A stretch of DNA of 64,000 bases from Streptomyces sp. 11x1 (lineage in GTDB: Bacteria > Actinomycetota > Actinomycetes > Streptomycetales > Streptomycetaceae), in assembly GCF_032598905.1 (NCBI RefSeq), contig NZ_CP122458.1, positions 2,232,001 to 2,296,000 of the forward strand, given 5' to 3'. Made by a program: the position numbers and the translations under genes. This document shows, piece after piece, positions 49,345-58,425 of the stretch (the stretch's first letter is position 1; the number at the start of each line of letters is the position of its first letter). A model generated the notes under the pieces. It was not told the DNA's origin. It saw only the letters and a list, made by a program, of their open reading frames with translations, and made no database searches.

Positions 49345-51561
49345 CTACTTGGCGGCGCAGTCGTGGAGCACGTTGCCTCCCACGAATCCCGTCACACCGT
49401 CGTCGTCCGCCGGGGAGGACGTGCCGCCGTACGACGACTCCGGAACCTTCGTGCAGTTGTCGGCGATCCAGTCGGCGCGCCGCTCGGCGTATCCGCCCGA
49501 CAGGCCCGGCCGACCGCGGCCGGTGTCGGAACCCAGGATGTAGCGTAGTTCGCCGTTCTCGGTCCACTCCTTCAGCTGGGCCACCGACGGCACGTTGTCG
49601 CTGTTCGTGAAGCCGCCCATGGCGATGACGGTCTCGTCGGTGTCCAGGATGAAGGCGCTGGCGGACAGGGCGCCGCCCTCGACGGCGAGCTTGATCCGTG
49701 CGTCGGGTGCGTGCTCGACGGCGTACTGAAGGATCTTGCGCTGGTCGGCGGTGAGTTCCCCGCCGCCGAAACCGCCGGGCCCGCCCGGGGCACCCGCCGA
49801 GCGACCACCGGGCATACCGTTCGCTCCCCCCGCGGGCATTCCGGAAGGCATTCCGGAAGGCATTCCGCCGGACGAGGGGTCATCGGACCGGTCTGAGGAC
49901 CCGTCAGCGCCGGGGAGGCCCGGCATGTTCGACGACGTCCCGGACGGCATGCCCGGCGGAGGCCCTCCGCCGTTCCCGCCCGGCCGGGGCATGCCGCCAC
50001 CTCCGCCGAGGCCGAACGTCTGCGGACCGGCCGTCGGGTTGGAGCCGCCCATGCCGGTGGTGCCGGGCACGCTCACCGCCCAGGCTCCCGGAGCCACCAG
50101 AACCGACGCGACCGCCGCGCCCACGGCCACCGTCAGCAGCCGACTGTGCCGTCGGGACAGCACCAGCAGGACGACGGCGGCGCAGCCCACGAGCAGCACC
50201 GGCCACACCAGCCAGCCGTTCCAGTCGGGTTCGCGGCGGACCAGCGCCACCGCCCAGGCCACGCTCACCACGACCCCCGCCACGCCGACCAGGGGCGCCT
50301 GGCGCAGACCCGCACCGTGCACGCGGACCAGGCCGACCGTCAGCCCGCCGCACAAGGCGGCGATGGCCGGGGCGAGTTGGGTGGTGTAGTAGGGGTGGAA
50401 GATGCCCTTCTGAGTCGAGAACACGGCAGCGCAGACCACCAGCCAGGTTCCCCACAGCAGCCAGCCGGAGGCGGGCAGCAGGGCGGAGGCGGGCGACTTC
50501 CCGCGTCGGTGGAGTACCGCCACCCCGACGGCGACGGCCAGAGCCAGCGCGCAGAGGGGCAGCAGCCAGCTGATCTGACCGCCCACCTGTGTGTCGAACA
50601 TCCGGCCAATGCCGGGCGCACCGCCGAATCCGCCGGCGAACCCGCCTCCGCCCCCCAGGCCCTGGGGCGTGCCGTCACCGGAGCCGAAGACCCGTCCCAG
50701 CCCGTTGTAGCCGACCACGAGGTCCCAGGCCGAGCCGTCCTTGCTGCCGCCGATGTACGGGCGCTCGCCGGGCCACAGGGCGACCATGGCGACCCACCAC
50801 AAGGAGGACGCCGCCAGGATGGCTCCCGCGCCCAGCAGACGCCGCACACGCGGTATCCAGGCGCCGCTTCCTCCCACGAGCCAGGCGACGGCGAACGCGG
50901 GGACGACCATCCAGGCGGCGAGCATCTTGGTGAGGAATCCGCACCCGATCAGGAAGCCGCTCGCGCACAGCCACCAGGTCGCGGCCCTGCCCTCCGTCCG
51001 CAGTGCGCGGGTGAGCGCGTACGCCGCGGACACCAGCAGCAGGACCAGCAGGGTATCGGGGTTGTTGTCCCGGTTGATGGCCACCGTGATGGGGGTGAGC
51101 GTCAGCACCAGGGCCGCGACCAGGCCCGCCGCCTCCCCCGCCCAACGGCGCACGGTGCGGTGCAGGACGAAGACCGTGGCCACGCCCTCGATCACCTGTG
51201 GCAGGAGCAGTGCCCAACCGTGCATCCCGAAGATCTTGCTGCTGATCACCTGTGGCCACAGAGCGGCCGGCGGCTTGTCGACCGTGACCACGCCCGCCGG
51301 GTCGAAGGAGCCGAAGAGGAAGTCGGTCCAGCTCGTCCCCATCGATTTCACGGCCGCCGAGTAGTAGCTGTTGCCCCAGCCAAGGGAGCCCAGCGCCCAT
51401 CCGTACAGGACGGTCGCGAGCACGAGGACCGCGCCGAGTGCCGCGGGGGGAGCCCAGGCCGGCAGCGGGCGGACGGACGGACTCGTCCTGTCGGGTGTCG
51501 GGGTCGCCGATACGGACCGGAGGTGCCCGGAGTTGCTCATGTCGGGATTCGCTCTCGTCAT
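49345..51561 (-). CDS. GT39-family membrane glycosyltransferase
   Basis: A 738-residue multispan protein of the ArnT/PMT superfamily. GWGNSYYSAAVKSMGTSWTD and FDPAGVVTVDKPPAALWPQV carry the first-loop Asp and substrate motifs; about 11 hydrophobic segments follow. A long Gly/Pro/Met-rich linker (about 535-640, with MPSGMPSGMP repeats) leads to a soluble C-terminal domain of about 100 residues (ILQYAVEHAPDARIKLAVEG, FTNSDNVPSVAQLKEWTENG). It should transfer a sugar from a polyprenyl carrier on the outer face of the membrane. The ATG at 51561 overlaps the stop of the GT2-GtrA gene, which would make that carrier-linked sugar. Confidence 0.9.
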   Translation of the reverse strand: MTRANPDMSNSGHLRSVSATPTPDRTSPSVRPLPAWAPPAALGAVLVLATVLYGWALGSLGWGNSYYSAAVKSMGTSWTDFLFGSFDPAGVVTVDKPPAALWPQVISSKIFGMHGWALLLPQVIEGVATVFVLHRTVRRWAGEAAGLVAALVLTLTPITVAINRDNNPDTLLVLLLVSAAYALTRALRTEGRAATWWLCASGFLIGCGFLTKMLAAWMVVPAFAVAWLVGGSGAWIPRVRRLLGAGAILAASSLWWVAMVALWPGERPYIGGSKDGSAWDLVVGYNGLGRVFGSGDGTPQGLGGGGGFAGGFGGAPGIGRMFDTQVGGQISWLLPLCALALAVAVGVAVLHRRGKSPASALLPASGWLLWGTWLVVCAAVFSTQKGIFHPYYTTQLAPAIAALCGGLTVGLVRVHGAGLRQAPLVGVAGVVVSVAWAVALVRREPDWNGWLVWPVLLVGCAAVVLLVLSRRHSRLLTVAVGAAVASVLVAPGAWAVSVPGTTGMGGSNPTAGPQTFGLGGGGGMPRPGGNGGGPPPGMPSGTSSNMPGLPGADGSSDRSDDPSSGGMPSGMPSGMPAGGANGMPGGRSAGAPGGPGGFGGGELTADQRKILQYAVEHAPDARIKLAVEGGALSASAFILDTDETVIAMGGFTNSDNVPSVAQLKEWTENGELRYILGSDTGRGRPGLSGGYAERRADWIADNCTKVPESSYGGTSSPADDDGVTGFVGGNVLHDCAAK

Positions 51562-52847
51562 CGGGTACGGCCACGGGGGCCGACGAAGACTGCCAGCCGC
51601 AGCACGACGAAGCGCACGCCGGTGACCGCGACGGACGCCGCGGCGAGGACCGCGGTCTCGGCGGCCGGTGAGGCACCGGGATCGATCCACTTGAACCACA
51701 GCACCGCCCCGGAGGTGACCAGGTAGCCGAGGACGAACAGGCCCCCGGCACCGAGGTGGGCACGGGCGGGCGGGGTGGTGGAGTGCCGGAAGGTGAGACG
51801 CCGGTTCGCCTCGGTGTTGAGGACGGTGAGGACGGACAGTGAGACCAGGTTGGCGACGGCCGGAGTCCACCAACCGCGCAACAGCCAGTACAGCAGGGCC
51901 TGCCCGGCCGTGGAAAAAACACCGACCGCGATGAAGCAGCCGACCTCCCACGACAGCACGCCACGTCCCGTGGGGGGTGCGAGGACGGCGTCGGGGTGCT
52001 CGGCGGCCGGTGCGGGGCGCGGCCGTATGTCGACGCGGGCATCGCCGGAGGCCTTGAGGCGCGCCATGCGCCACAGGCCCCGCAGGTCGTCCGTGGCGGT
52101 GCGCACCACGTCCACCCGGGTGTCGACGTCCTCGACCCAGTCGACCGGGACCTCGTGGACGCGCAGTCCGTTGTGCTCGGCGAGCAGGAGCAACTCGGTG
52201 TCGAAGAACCACGCGTCGTCGCGGGTCACCTTCAGCAGCGGCTGGAGTACCTCGGTGCGGGCCGCCTTGAACCCGCACTGGGCGTCGGAGAAGCGGACGC
52301 CATGGGTGAGCCGGATGATGCCGTTGTAACAACGGGAGATGAACTCGCGCCGCGGCCCGCGCACCGTACGCGCGCCGGGCGCCAGCCGGGATCCGATCGC
52401 GATGTCGGAGTGACCGCTGGCCAGCGGGGCGACCAACGGGAGCAGCCCGTCGAGGCCGGTGGACAGGTCCACGTCCATGTACGCGACGATGTCCGCGTCG
52501 CTGGCGCCCCAGACGGTGCGCAGAGCCAGCCCGCGGCCCTTGCGGTCCAGGTGGACGACGCCCACCCCGGGCAGTTCGTCGGCGAGACGGCCGGCGGTGG
52601 CGAGGGTCTCGTCGGTGCTGGCGTTGTCGACGACGGTGATCCGCCAGGGGAACGGGAAGCCCTCGGACAGACGTCCGTGGAGGGTGCGCAGGCACCCGGG
52701 CAGGGCGCGCTCCTCGTTGTGGACCGGCACGACGATGTCCACCGTCGTGGTCCCGGCGTCCGGAAGAAGCGAACGGTCGACCGGCTGGAACGGGGCGGGC
52801 CGCTCCGTGCGGGCGGCGAGTCGGGTGAGGTGGGGGGTGGGAGTCAT
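51558..52847 (-). CDS. Bifunctional GT2 glycosyltransferase / GtrA flippase
   Basis: A 429-residue fusion. Residues about 30-265 are a GT2 domain of the polyprenyl-phosphate sugar synthase type (VDIVVPVHNEERALPGCLRT, VDNASTDETLATA, AYMDVDLSTGLDGLLPLVAP). Residues about 300-420 are a four-helix GtrA-like membrane domain (EVGCFIAVGVFSTAGQALLY, NLVSLSVLTVLNTEANRRLT). Such proteins make and flip a polyprenyl-linked sugar for GT39 or GtrII-type transferases. GAGGAAG lies before the chosen ATG. It is the first gene of the glycosylation pair. Confidence 0.92.
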   Translation of the reverse strand: MTPTPHLTRLAARTERPAPFQPVDRSLLPDAGTTTVDIVVPVHNEERALPGCLRTLHGRLSEGFPFPWRITVVDNASTDETLATAGRLADELPGVGVVHLDRKGRGLALRTVWGASDADIVAYMDVDLSTGLDGLLPLVAPLASGHSDIAIGSRLAPGARTVRGPRREFISRCYNGIIRLTHGVRFSDAQCGFKAARTEVLQPLLKVTRDDAWFFDTELLLLAEHNGLRVHEVPVDWVEDVDTRVDVVRTATDDLRGLWRMARLKASGDARVDIRPRPAPAAEHPDAVLAPPTGRGVLSWEVGCFIAVGVFSTAGQALLYWLLRGWWTPAVANLVSLSVLTVLNTEANRRLTFRHSTTPPARAHLGAGGLFVLGYLVTSGAVLWFKWIDPGASPAAETAVLAAASVAVTGVRFVVLRLAVFVGPRGRTR

Positions 52848-52976
52848 GGCTTCCTCAGGCATGAGGGGACGGCAGACTGCGGCTCACAGGCCCTGGTCAG
52901 GGCCGCGGCCTCACTGTTGCCGCCCCGCCTGTGGGGGTAGGGGGAGAATACCGAGAACTGACGGATAGTCAGATCA

Positions 52977-53944
52977 ATGGCCGAAAGCGCTCCCACGCTT
53001 CACCCAGCGCCCCGACGTCCGGGTACGGCAGCAGCACGCAGTGCTTCTTCTCCAGACGGGCGGCGGCCACCATGGATGCGGCAGTGGGCCGGTTCGGCAG
53101 AAGCAAGTGGAATGTGCAGCTGTCCCCCGGCCGGGTGTCGAGCTCCAGACGCCCGCCATTGGCCTCCGCGGCACGGCAGGCGATCGCCAGTCCCAGACCG
53201 GAACCAGCCGCGGCGGGCAGGGCGGAACCGGCGCGGTAGAAGCGATCGAACACTCGCCGCGCGTCCGATGCGGCGAGGCCGGTCCCTCCATCGGCCACCT
53301 CGACGGCACAGGCGAGAGCGCCAGGGGGCAGGGGCGGATTGGTGCTGGGACGGCCGGGCACATCCGTGCCCTGACCGTTGGTGCGGATAGGGCGCCCAGG
53401 CCGATGCTGCGATCGGGGTACTCCACGGCGACGGCTGCGATGCAGTCGGCGGCCAGTGACAGCAGGTCGAGCATGGTGTTGAAGGCACGGCCGAGGTGAC
53501 CGACCTCGGTGACCACATGCCGGTCCGGAACACTCAGTCGCAACTCGCCGTCGGCGATGCGCCGGGCCGTGCGCTCGACCCCGAGGAGCGACCGCAGCCC
53601 CACTCCGACCGGGGCAGCCGCGGGCCGGCGCCTTCCCCCTCGCCATTCCCCCTCGGACTACCGGGTGTACTTCTACGACAGTGACGGACACAGACTGGCC
53701 GGAGGGTGACGTTCCCGGTGGTCACCCCTGCCCTCGTCCGTCCGTCCAGCACGTCCGGGGAGAGCTCGGCCACCGGCTGGAAACGGCCGAGCCGACCGTC
53801 GACCTGGTCCGTGAGCCAGGTGTGCGGCAAGGCGAGTCCCGCCGCCTGGCAGAGCAGGACCGCCGACGTGGCCGGCAACGTGACGCCGAGAACCAGCCGT
53901 GCCCGCGAAGAGCGCGGTTTCAGCCGTGTCAGCCGCTGCCTCAC
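52977..53944 (-). pseudogene. Decayed sensor kinase paralogue with deletions and an inverted segment
   Basis: The relic starts with a GTG overlapping the regulator stop, as in the intact pair. The N-terminal helix (SRARLVLGVTLPATSAVLLC) and sensor start survive. The next piece, PSDYRVYFYDSDGHRLAGG, homologous to PSDFRVYFYDASGHRL of the intact kinase, is encoded on the opposite (plus) strand at about 53650-53706. The HAMP piece (RRIADGELRLSVPDRHVVTE) returns on the minus strand and runs from NTMLD straight into LLSLAAD, losing the whole phosphoacceptor-His region. A second gap removes the N box; after a frame change the G boxes remain (VADGGTGLAASDARRVFDRF, GSGLGLAI). It cannot make an active kinase. 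Confidence 0.85.
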
Positions 53945-54339
53945 GGCGCCGCCGCTCCCGATCCGGGGCGGGCGGTCCGCAGACAGTAGCCGACACCGCG
54001 GATCGTCTGGATGAGCTGCGGTCCGAACCGGTCCATCTTGCGTCGCAGATTGCGTACGTACGTATCGACGATGCGGGCGTCTCCGGCGAAGTCGTAGTGC
54101 CAGACCTCGGACAGAATCTCCTTCTTGCCCACGACACGTTCCGGCTGCGCCAGCAGACAGACCAGCAGCCGGAACTCGGTGGGCGACAGCTGGATCGGCA
54201 GGCCCGCCCGCCACACCTCGTGGGTCTGCTCGTCCAGCACCAGATCGGCGTACCGCAGGGGCGACCGTCTGACCCCGCCGCCCCGTGGCATGTCACTGCG
54301 CCGCAGGATCGCACGGATGCGCAGACGGCGTGCGTTCAT
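53941..54339 (-). pseudogene. Response-regulator relic lacking its receiver domain
   Basis: About 130 codons give only the linker and OmpR-type winged helix (QLSPTEFRLLVCLLAQPERV, DARIVDTYVRNLRRKMDRFG, TIRGVGYCLRTARPG), close to the intact regulator at 48551. The receiver is missing: the readable part begins at LRIRAILRRS, which is the end of the receiver-linker. The left side of the break is fused to the VTC gene, which overlaps it in another frame. It may still be translated as a DNA-binding fragment, but phospho-regulation is lost. Confidence 0.8.
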
Positions 54340-54943
54340 TGACCTTGATCTCCATCACCGACAGGTGCGGCGGAATGGTGAAACGGTTCTCCGGGCTCGG
54401 TGTGCCGAAGTGGAAGTCCCGGTCCCGGCCGCGGATGCGGCGGTCGAAGGTCACCCGCAGTCCGGTGTCCGCGGCGCGGCCGACCAGCGCCTCACGCTGG
54501 TACCCAGTGATCGCGGTGGGCCGCGGGTTCAGCCGTACGACGAGGTCCGCCACCTCCTGGATGAAGGCGCTCTCACCGGCCGAGTGCTCCACCATCTCCC
54601 GGTTGTCGCACAATCGGCGGGCGACGCCGTACGGAAGGGTGATGCGGCGCTTCTGCGTGACTCGGTTGACGCGTTGCTTGATCTCCACGCACACCGGGGA
54701 CTCGTCGGTGATTCCGTCCAGGTTCCCGTAGTGGCGGATACGCAGCTTTCGCCGGAACTTCAGACCCTCGATCTTCTCCCAGCAGAAGCGCAGTTGCGGG
54801 GTGTCGTAGTACAGACTCCACACGCCGTGACCGCCGACCGGGCTGTTCAGATCACGGTCCATCCGCTCGGCCAGCTCGTCCCGGATGTCGGCCGCCTCCT
54901 CGACCGGCACGAGGTACTTCAGCTCGCACCGAATTGAACGCAT
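54293..54943 (-). pseudogene. VTC-domain polyphosphate polymerase, C-terminus truncated
   Basis: The frame encodes 216 residues starting with the VTC-domain opening RCELKYLVPVEEAADIRDEL. It continues through the basic/acidic tunnel strands typical of the family (WSLYYDTPQLRFCWEKIEGL, FRRKLRIRHYGN, VCVEIKQRVNRVTQKRRITL) to LSVMEIKVNER. Normal members continue with another 20-40 residues after this strand; here the frame runs into DNA that encodes the response-regulator relic in a different frame and stops. VTC proteins make polyphosphate or act with CotH/DUF4956 proteins at the envelope; none of those partners is recognisable here. Activity is doubtful. Confidence 0.75.
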
Positions 54944-55695
54944 GCAACCTGCTGGCCACGTGCAACGACTGTTCCTCCGCCAGGTCTCGGTCCTCCTCCC
55001 GGCTCGTGGACTTCCGCTGTGTGGTCACCGGTAGCGCCACCATGCGCCTCCTTCGTCGTACGGCCCCATCGGGCGACACGGCACACGAAACCGGCGGGAC
55101 GTGAGAAGCTGCCGAGAATTGCGAGGTAATTCCAGGAGTACTTGAGATGTCCACGAAGTGAACTGCTCGCGCTGGCATGCGGTCGCCGGCAGACACCGAC
55201 CTGTACTGGGCCGAGCAGTCGGAAGGGCCACCTCCCGGACGCCAAGCACGTGGTGCGGGACGGCGACGCGTCGGCGCCGCGATGAGCGTGGTGACCCACT
55301 CGACCGGGACGCGGAGAGATCCGAGTGCGGCAGAATCCGGAGCCGACGAGGCTCCCACGCCGGCGGCTCGGGCGTGAAGGTCATCACCGCCGAAGCCGTG
55401 AAGCCGTGTTCGCAGCCGAGAGCCGCTGCCGTGACCACTGTTCCGATCGCCGGCGACCAGCCCCCCGCAACTCATGGGGTTCCGCATGGACGGCTCGGAG
55501 GCCCCCCGCCGGATCGATCGTCGCCTTCCACAAGAGCAGAGAAGACCCCTCGGACTGCCCCCGGCCGGGACCGGAACCCGAAAGTGAACACGACATCGCA
55601 CAGGCCCTGGTCCCGCGCCACCGCGGGCCGGGTCCGCCCCGGAGGGACCCGGCCCGGCCTTGGAAATGGGTCGGCGCGCGTGGTTCCCTGGGCCC
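54944..55695. other. Interval of 750 bases without a supported gene
   Basis: Several short frames exist on both strands but none shows consistent codon bias, a ribosome site or a known domain. Genes that commonly accompany VTC polymerases (DUF4956, CotH) are not recognisable. Since the neighbouring VTC, regulator and kinase genes are all broken, this is probably decayed coding DNA from the same cluster. Confidence 0.5.
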
Positions 55696-56277
55696 ATGAG
55701 CAGCAGTCCCGTCACCACCTGGTCCCTGGAGCAGACCTCGCCGAGCGATCTGCTTCCCGCCGCGGCGCCCGAGGGCGACGACGTGCGTATCGTGCGTGCC
55801 GAGGTCCCCTCCCCCGAGTTCAGCCGCTTCCTGTACGCCTCGGTCGGCGGGGACGTCCTGTGGATCGACCGGCTGTCGTGGTCGTACGCGCGGTGGCAGG
55901 AGCACCTGGAGCGGCCGGGCGTGGAGACCTGGGTCGCCTACGACCGGGGCACCCCCGCCGGTTATGTGGAGATGGAGCCGCAGGACGGCGGGGTCGTGGA
56001 GATCGTCTACTTCGGGCTGATCCCCGGGTTCCGGGGGCGGCGCATCGGCGGGCACCTGCTGTCGTACGCCACGGCCCGGGCCTGGGACCTCGCGGAGCGG
56101 TGGCCGGGGCTGCCGCCCACCAAGCGGGTCTGGCTGCACACCTGCTCCCGGGACGGCGAGCACGCGATGGCGAACTATCTGCGGCGTGGTTTCACCCTGT
56201 TCGACACCAAAGTGACCGAGGAAGCCGACGCCGCGGCGCCGGGGCCCTGGCCCGGCGCGACCCCGTCCACACCATGA
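55696..56277 (+). CDS. GNAT-family N-acetyltransferase
   Basis: A 193-residue acetyltransferase: acetyl-CoA site VVEIVYFGLIPGFRGRRIGG followed by HLLSYATARAWDL, and a C-terminal strand-helix HTCSRDGEHAMANYLRRGFT. The N-terminal part contains WIDRLSWSYARWQEHLERPG. GNAT enzymes transfer acetyl groups to amines of small molecules or proteins; the substrate cannot be predicted. The ATG is 12 codons inside a longer frame and gives the conventional length. It precedes the sulfur operon but is separated from it by a palindrome and the leader region. Confidence 0.88.
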   Translation: MSSSPVTTWSLEQTSPSDLLPAAAPEGDDVRIVRAEVPSPEFSRFLYASVGGDVLWIDRLSWSYARWQEHLERPGVETWVAYDRGTPAGYVEMEPQDGGVVEIVYFGLIPGFRGRRIGGHLLSYATARAWDLAERWPGLPPTKRVWLHTCSRDGEHAMANYLRRGFTLFDTKVTEEADAAAPGPWPGATPSTP

Positions 56278-56289
56278 CCCACATCACAT

Positions 56290-56308
56290 TGTCTCGCGAT
56301 ACGAGACA
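56290..56308. promoter_or_regulatory. Perfect 7-base-arm palindrome upstream of the sulfur operon
   Basis: TGTCTCG-CGATA-CGAGACA is a perfect dyad 62 bases before the leader-peptide start. Its position suggests an operator for a repressor of sulfate assimilation. I do not recognise the regulator from the motif. Confidence 0.6.
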
Positions 56309-56369
56309 TCCTTGTCCGGAATGTGGATGACGGTGGACTCGGTCTAAAGAGGCGTGCCACGCTTCCGTC

Positions 56370-56453
56370 ATGTCTGGAACTGGAATTGCCTTGGTGAGTC
56401 GGCGGCACGTCGACCTCGGCCGCATGTCCAGCGCCATCTGTCCGGTGAGCTGA
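56370..56453 (+). CDS. Putative cysteine-sensing leader peptide
   Basis: A 27-codon reading frame beginning MSGTGIALVSRRHVDLGRM and ending with SSAICPVS. The RRHVDL core and the SAxC ending match a family of actinobacterial leader peptides found before sulfur-assimilation genes, where ribosome stalling at the Cys codon is thought to control the downstream operon. It lies 173 bases before the sulfite reductase gene; GC-rich inverted repeats in between (near 56535-56585) could form alternative hairpins. The peptide is seen directly; attenuation is inferred from the family. Confidence 0.78.
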   Translation: MSGTGIALVSRRHVDLGRMSSAICPVS

Positions 56454-56626
56454 GCCCGACCGCGAGGGGTTGGACGACCCCGGGCATACAGCGCCGCACA
56501 CCCTCCTCTGTTTCAGCCCGCGCAAGGACGCGCAGGCGCCGCACACGCTGCCCGCGTGTGCCCGCATGCGCGCGCAAGCGCGGGTCAGAGCCGATTCCCA
56601 CGCCTTTCCCGAAGGACATACACACC

Positions 56627-58318
56627 ATGGCCGCCACCCCGCAGAACCCTGCCACGCCCCGCCGCAAGGTGAGCCGTCACCGTGGCGAGGGACAGTGGGC
56701 CGCGGGTCACTTCACCCCGCTGAACGGCAACGAGCAGTTCAAGAAGGACGACGACGGTCTCAATGTGCGGACACGCATTGAGACGATCTACTCCAAGCGT
56801 GGCTTCGACTCGATCGACCCCAACGACCTGCGCGGCCGCATGCGCTGGTGGGGCCTCTACACCCAGCGCAAGCCCGGGATCGACGGCGGCAAGACCGCGA
56901 TCCTGGAGCCGGAGGAGCTGGACGACAAGTACTTCATGCTGCGGGTGCGGATCGACGGCGGACGCCTGACCACCCAGCAACTGCGGGTGATCGGCGAGAT
57001 CTCGCAGGAGTTCGCGCGGGGCACGGCCGACATCACCGACCGGCAGAACGTGCAGTACCACTGGATCCGCGTCGAGGACGTGCCCGAGATCTGGGAGCGG
57101 CTGGAGGCCGTCGGGCTGTCCACCACGGAGGCCTGCGGTGACACCCCCCGTGTGATCATCGGCTCACCCGTCGCCGGGATCGCCGCCGACGAGATCATCG
57201 ACGGCACGCCCGCAATGGAGGAGATCGGCCGGCGGATCATCGGCAACCCCGACTTCTCGAACCTGCCCCGCAAGTTCAAGTCCGCGATCTCCGGCTCGCC
57301 GCTGCTCGACGTGGCGCACGAGATCAACGACATCGCCTTCGTCGGTGTCCGCCACCCCGAGCACGGCCCCGGCTTCGACCTCTGGGTCGGCGGCGGCCTG
57401 TCCACCAACCCCAAGATCGGGCAGCGGCTCGGCGCCTGGGTGCCGCTGGACGAGGTCGCGGACGTGTACGAGGGCGTCATCTCGATCTTCCGTGACTACG
57501 GCTACCGGCGGCTGCGCACCCGCGCCCGGCTGAAGTTCCTGCTCGCCGACTGGGGCACGGAGAAGTTCCGCCAGGTCCTGGAGGACGGGTACCTCAAGCG
57601 CAAGCTGATCGACGGCCCGGCGCCGGACCAGCCGGTGGCCCGGTGGCGCGACCACGTGGGTGTCCACCAGCAGAAGGACGGCCGCTACTACGTCGGGTTC
57701 GCCCCGCGCGTGGGCCGGGTGGACGGCACCACGCTGACGAAGATCGCCGACCTCGCCGAGGCGCACGGCTCCGGCCGGGTCCGGACCACTGTCGAGCAGA
57801 AGATGATCGTGCTCGACGTCACCGAGGAGCAGGTCGACTCGCTGGTCGCGGGCCTGGAGGCCCTGGACCTCACGGTGAACCCGTCGCCGTTCCGGCGCGG
57901 CACGATGGCCTGCACCGGCATCGAGTACTGCAAGCTCGCCATCGTCGAGACGAAGGCGCGCGGCTCCCTGTTGATCGACGAACTGGAGCGCCGGATCCCG
58001 GAGTTCGACGAGCCGATCACCATCAACATCAACGGCTGCCCGAACGCGTGTGCGCGTATCCAGGTAGCGGACATCGGTCTCAAGGGCCAGCTGGTCCTCA
58101 ACGACGCGGGCGAGCAGGTCGAGGGCTACCAGGTGCACCTGGGTGGCGCGCTCGGTCTGGAGGCCGGCTTCGGCCGCAAGGTGCGGGGTCTGAAGGTCAC
58201 CGCCGACGACCTGCCCGACTACGTCGAGCGCGTGCTCAAGCGCTTCCAGGAGGAGCGCGAGGACGGCGAGCGCTTCGCCACGTGGGTCGCCCGCGCTTCC
58301 GAGGAGGCCCTGTCATGA
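56627..58318 (+). CDS. sirA: Ferredoxin-dependent assimilatory sulfite (nitrite) reductase
   Basis: A 563-residue enzyme with two ferredoxin-like half-domains and four-iron/siroheme ligands: ACTGIEYCKLA (Cys429, Cys435) and NGCPNACARIQ (Cys471, Cys475). Substrate and siroheme-binding segments include RGTADITDRQNVQYHWIRV and LTVNPSPFRRGTMAC. It reduces sulfite to sulfide with six electrons from ferredoxin. GAAGGA precedes the ATG. It is the first full gene of the sulfate assimilation operon, and its stop overlaps the start of a tiny membrane protein. Nitrite reductases share these motifs; the cys context decides for sulfite. Confidence 0.93.
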   Translation: MAATPQNPATPRRKVSRHRGEGQWAAGHFTPLNGNEQFKKDDDGLNVRTRIETIYSKRGFDSIDPNDLRGRMRWWGLYTQRKPGIDGGKTAILEPEELDDKYFMLRVRIDGGRLTTQQLRVIGEISQEFARGTADITDRQNVQYHWIRVEDVPEIWERLEAVGLSTTEACGDTPRVIIGSPVAGIAADEIIDGTPAMEEIGRRIIGNPDFSNLPRKFKSAISGSPLLDVAHEINDIAFVGVRHPEHGPGFDLWVGGGLSTNPKIGQRLGAWVPLDEVADVYEGVISIFRDYGYRRLRTRARLKFLLADWGTEKFRQVLEDGYLKRKLIDGPAPDQPVARWRDHVGVHQQKDGRYYVGFAPRVGRVDGTTLTKIADLAEAHGSGRVRTTVEQKMIVLDVTEEQVDSLVAGLEALDLTVNPSPFRRGTMACTGIEYCKLAIVETKARGSLLIDELERRIPEFDEPITININGCPNACARIQVADIGLKGQLVLNDAGEQVEGYQVHLGGALGLEAGFGRKVRGLKVTADDLPDYVERVLKRFQEEREDGERFATWVARASEEALS

Positions 58319-58425
58319 GCTTCTTCATGGCCTCGGTCATGGGCATCCTCCTGTGTGCCGGCGCCGGCGCGGTGATCGGTGCCGTCGTCACCCGCGTACG
58401 CACGGACGGGGGGCGCGACCTATGA
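58315..58425 (+). CDS. 36-residue membrane peptide in the sulfur operon
   Basis: Starts MSFFMASVMGILLCAGAGAV and ends with VTRVRTDGGRDL: one hydrophobic helix of about 22 residues plus a charged tail. Its ATG overlaps the sulfite reductase stop and its stop overlaps the next ATG (both ATGA), so it is translationally coupled on both sides. Codon bias is strong. Function unknown; it may help to localise the pathway or assist sulfite reductase. Confidence 0.72.
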   Translation: MSFFMASVMGILLCAGAGAVIGAVVTRVRTDGGRDL

